A stretch of 5,232 bases of DNA from Elstera litoralis (lineage in GTDB: Bacteria; Pseudomonadota; Alphaproteobacteria; Elsterales; Elsteraceae). Below are positions 5,200 through 5,232 of the stretch, in pieces. Positions within the stretch are counted from its first letter, which is position 1; every line of letters begins with the position of its first letter. A program made the translations under genes and the position numbers. The stretch is from the NCBI RefSeq assembly GCF_000963705.1, contig NZ_LAJY01000064.1:1-5232 (forward strand). The letters are read 5' to 3'. The notes beneath the pieces are model-generated. The model saw nothing but the letters and a program-made list of their open reading frames with translations, searched no databases and was not told where the DNA came from.

Positions 5200-5232
5200 A
5201 TGGGACTCCCGGCACAATCGAGCGCAGAGGCG
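5200..5232 (+). CDS. Start of an unidentified divergent gene, cut off by the window edge
   Basis: Only the first 11 codons are visible (MGLPAQSSAEA), preceded by a good Shine-Dalgarno sequence and a plausible promoter. Too little is present to name a family; the segment is neither clearly a signal peptide nor a recognisable DNA-binding start. Its divergent position next to the hydrolase-transporter cluster would suit a regulator or another pathway gene, but nothing here shows that. Confidence 0.55.
   Translation, partial: MGLPAQSSAEA

Noticed and set aside
1..5232. Mobile element, CRISPR array, tRNA or rRNA
   Set aside because: No transposase or integrase motif, regularly spaced repeats, tRNA-like fold or rRNA-like sequence was seen.

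Overview
The window reads as ordinary chromosomal DNA from a GC-rich Gram-negative bacterium. The mix of a TAXI-type TRAP transporter, a DUF1850 protein and Sec-exported proteins, with strongly G/C-biased third codon positions, suggests a proteobacterium, most likely an alphaproteobacterium. That placement is an impression from gene content and codon use, not a demonstrated taxonomy. No RNA gene, insertion sequence, CRISPR array or phage gene was seen.

Layout. Nearly all of the window is on the minus strand and reads right to left. In transcription order it holds an exported alpha/beta hydrolase (4854 to 3520), the TAXI-family periplasmic solute receptor (3413 to 2454), the fused 4TM/12TM TRAP permease (2372 to 249), and the start of a DUF1850 gene (252 to beyond position 1) that overlaps the permease stop in a GTGA tetranucleotide. 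The gaps are 106 nt, 81 nt and a 4-nt overlap. At the right edge a divergent plus-strand gene begins at 5200; only 11 codons are visible. The 345-nt divergent region (4855-5199) holds promoter-like elements, two palindromes and terminator-like hairpins.

How the parts work together. The receptor would bind a small, probably carboxylate-containing solute in the periplasm and deliver it to the permease, which imports it using an ion gradient. DUF1850 is a known neighbour of TAXI systems with no established function. The exported hydrolase could act on a larger periplasmic substrate and release the transported solute. This is inference from gene order and from the regulatory match below.

Main observation. 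The 90 nt before the hydrolase start and the 89 nt before the receptor start align with one single-base gap (about 53 of 90 columns identical by hand count). Both carry GCTTGCG, then 17 nt, then CCCCTAARCT, then a five-base-pair leader hairpin running into ATCCGRCACAG, then exactly 25 nt to the ATG. The hairpin shows a compensatory T-A to C-G change. This suggests two copies of one promoter-leader module driving the two exported proteins separately but together. A second notable element is an 11-bp hairpin with a GCAA tetraloop between receptor and permease, which could help keep receptor mRNA more abundant than permease mRNA.
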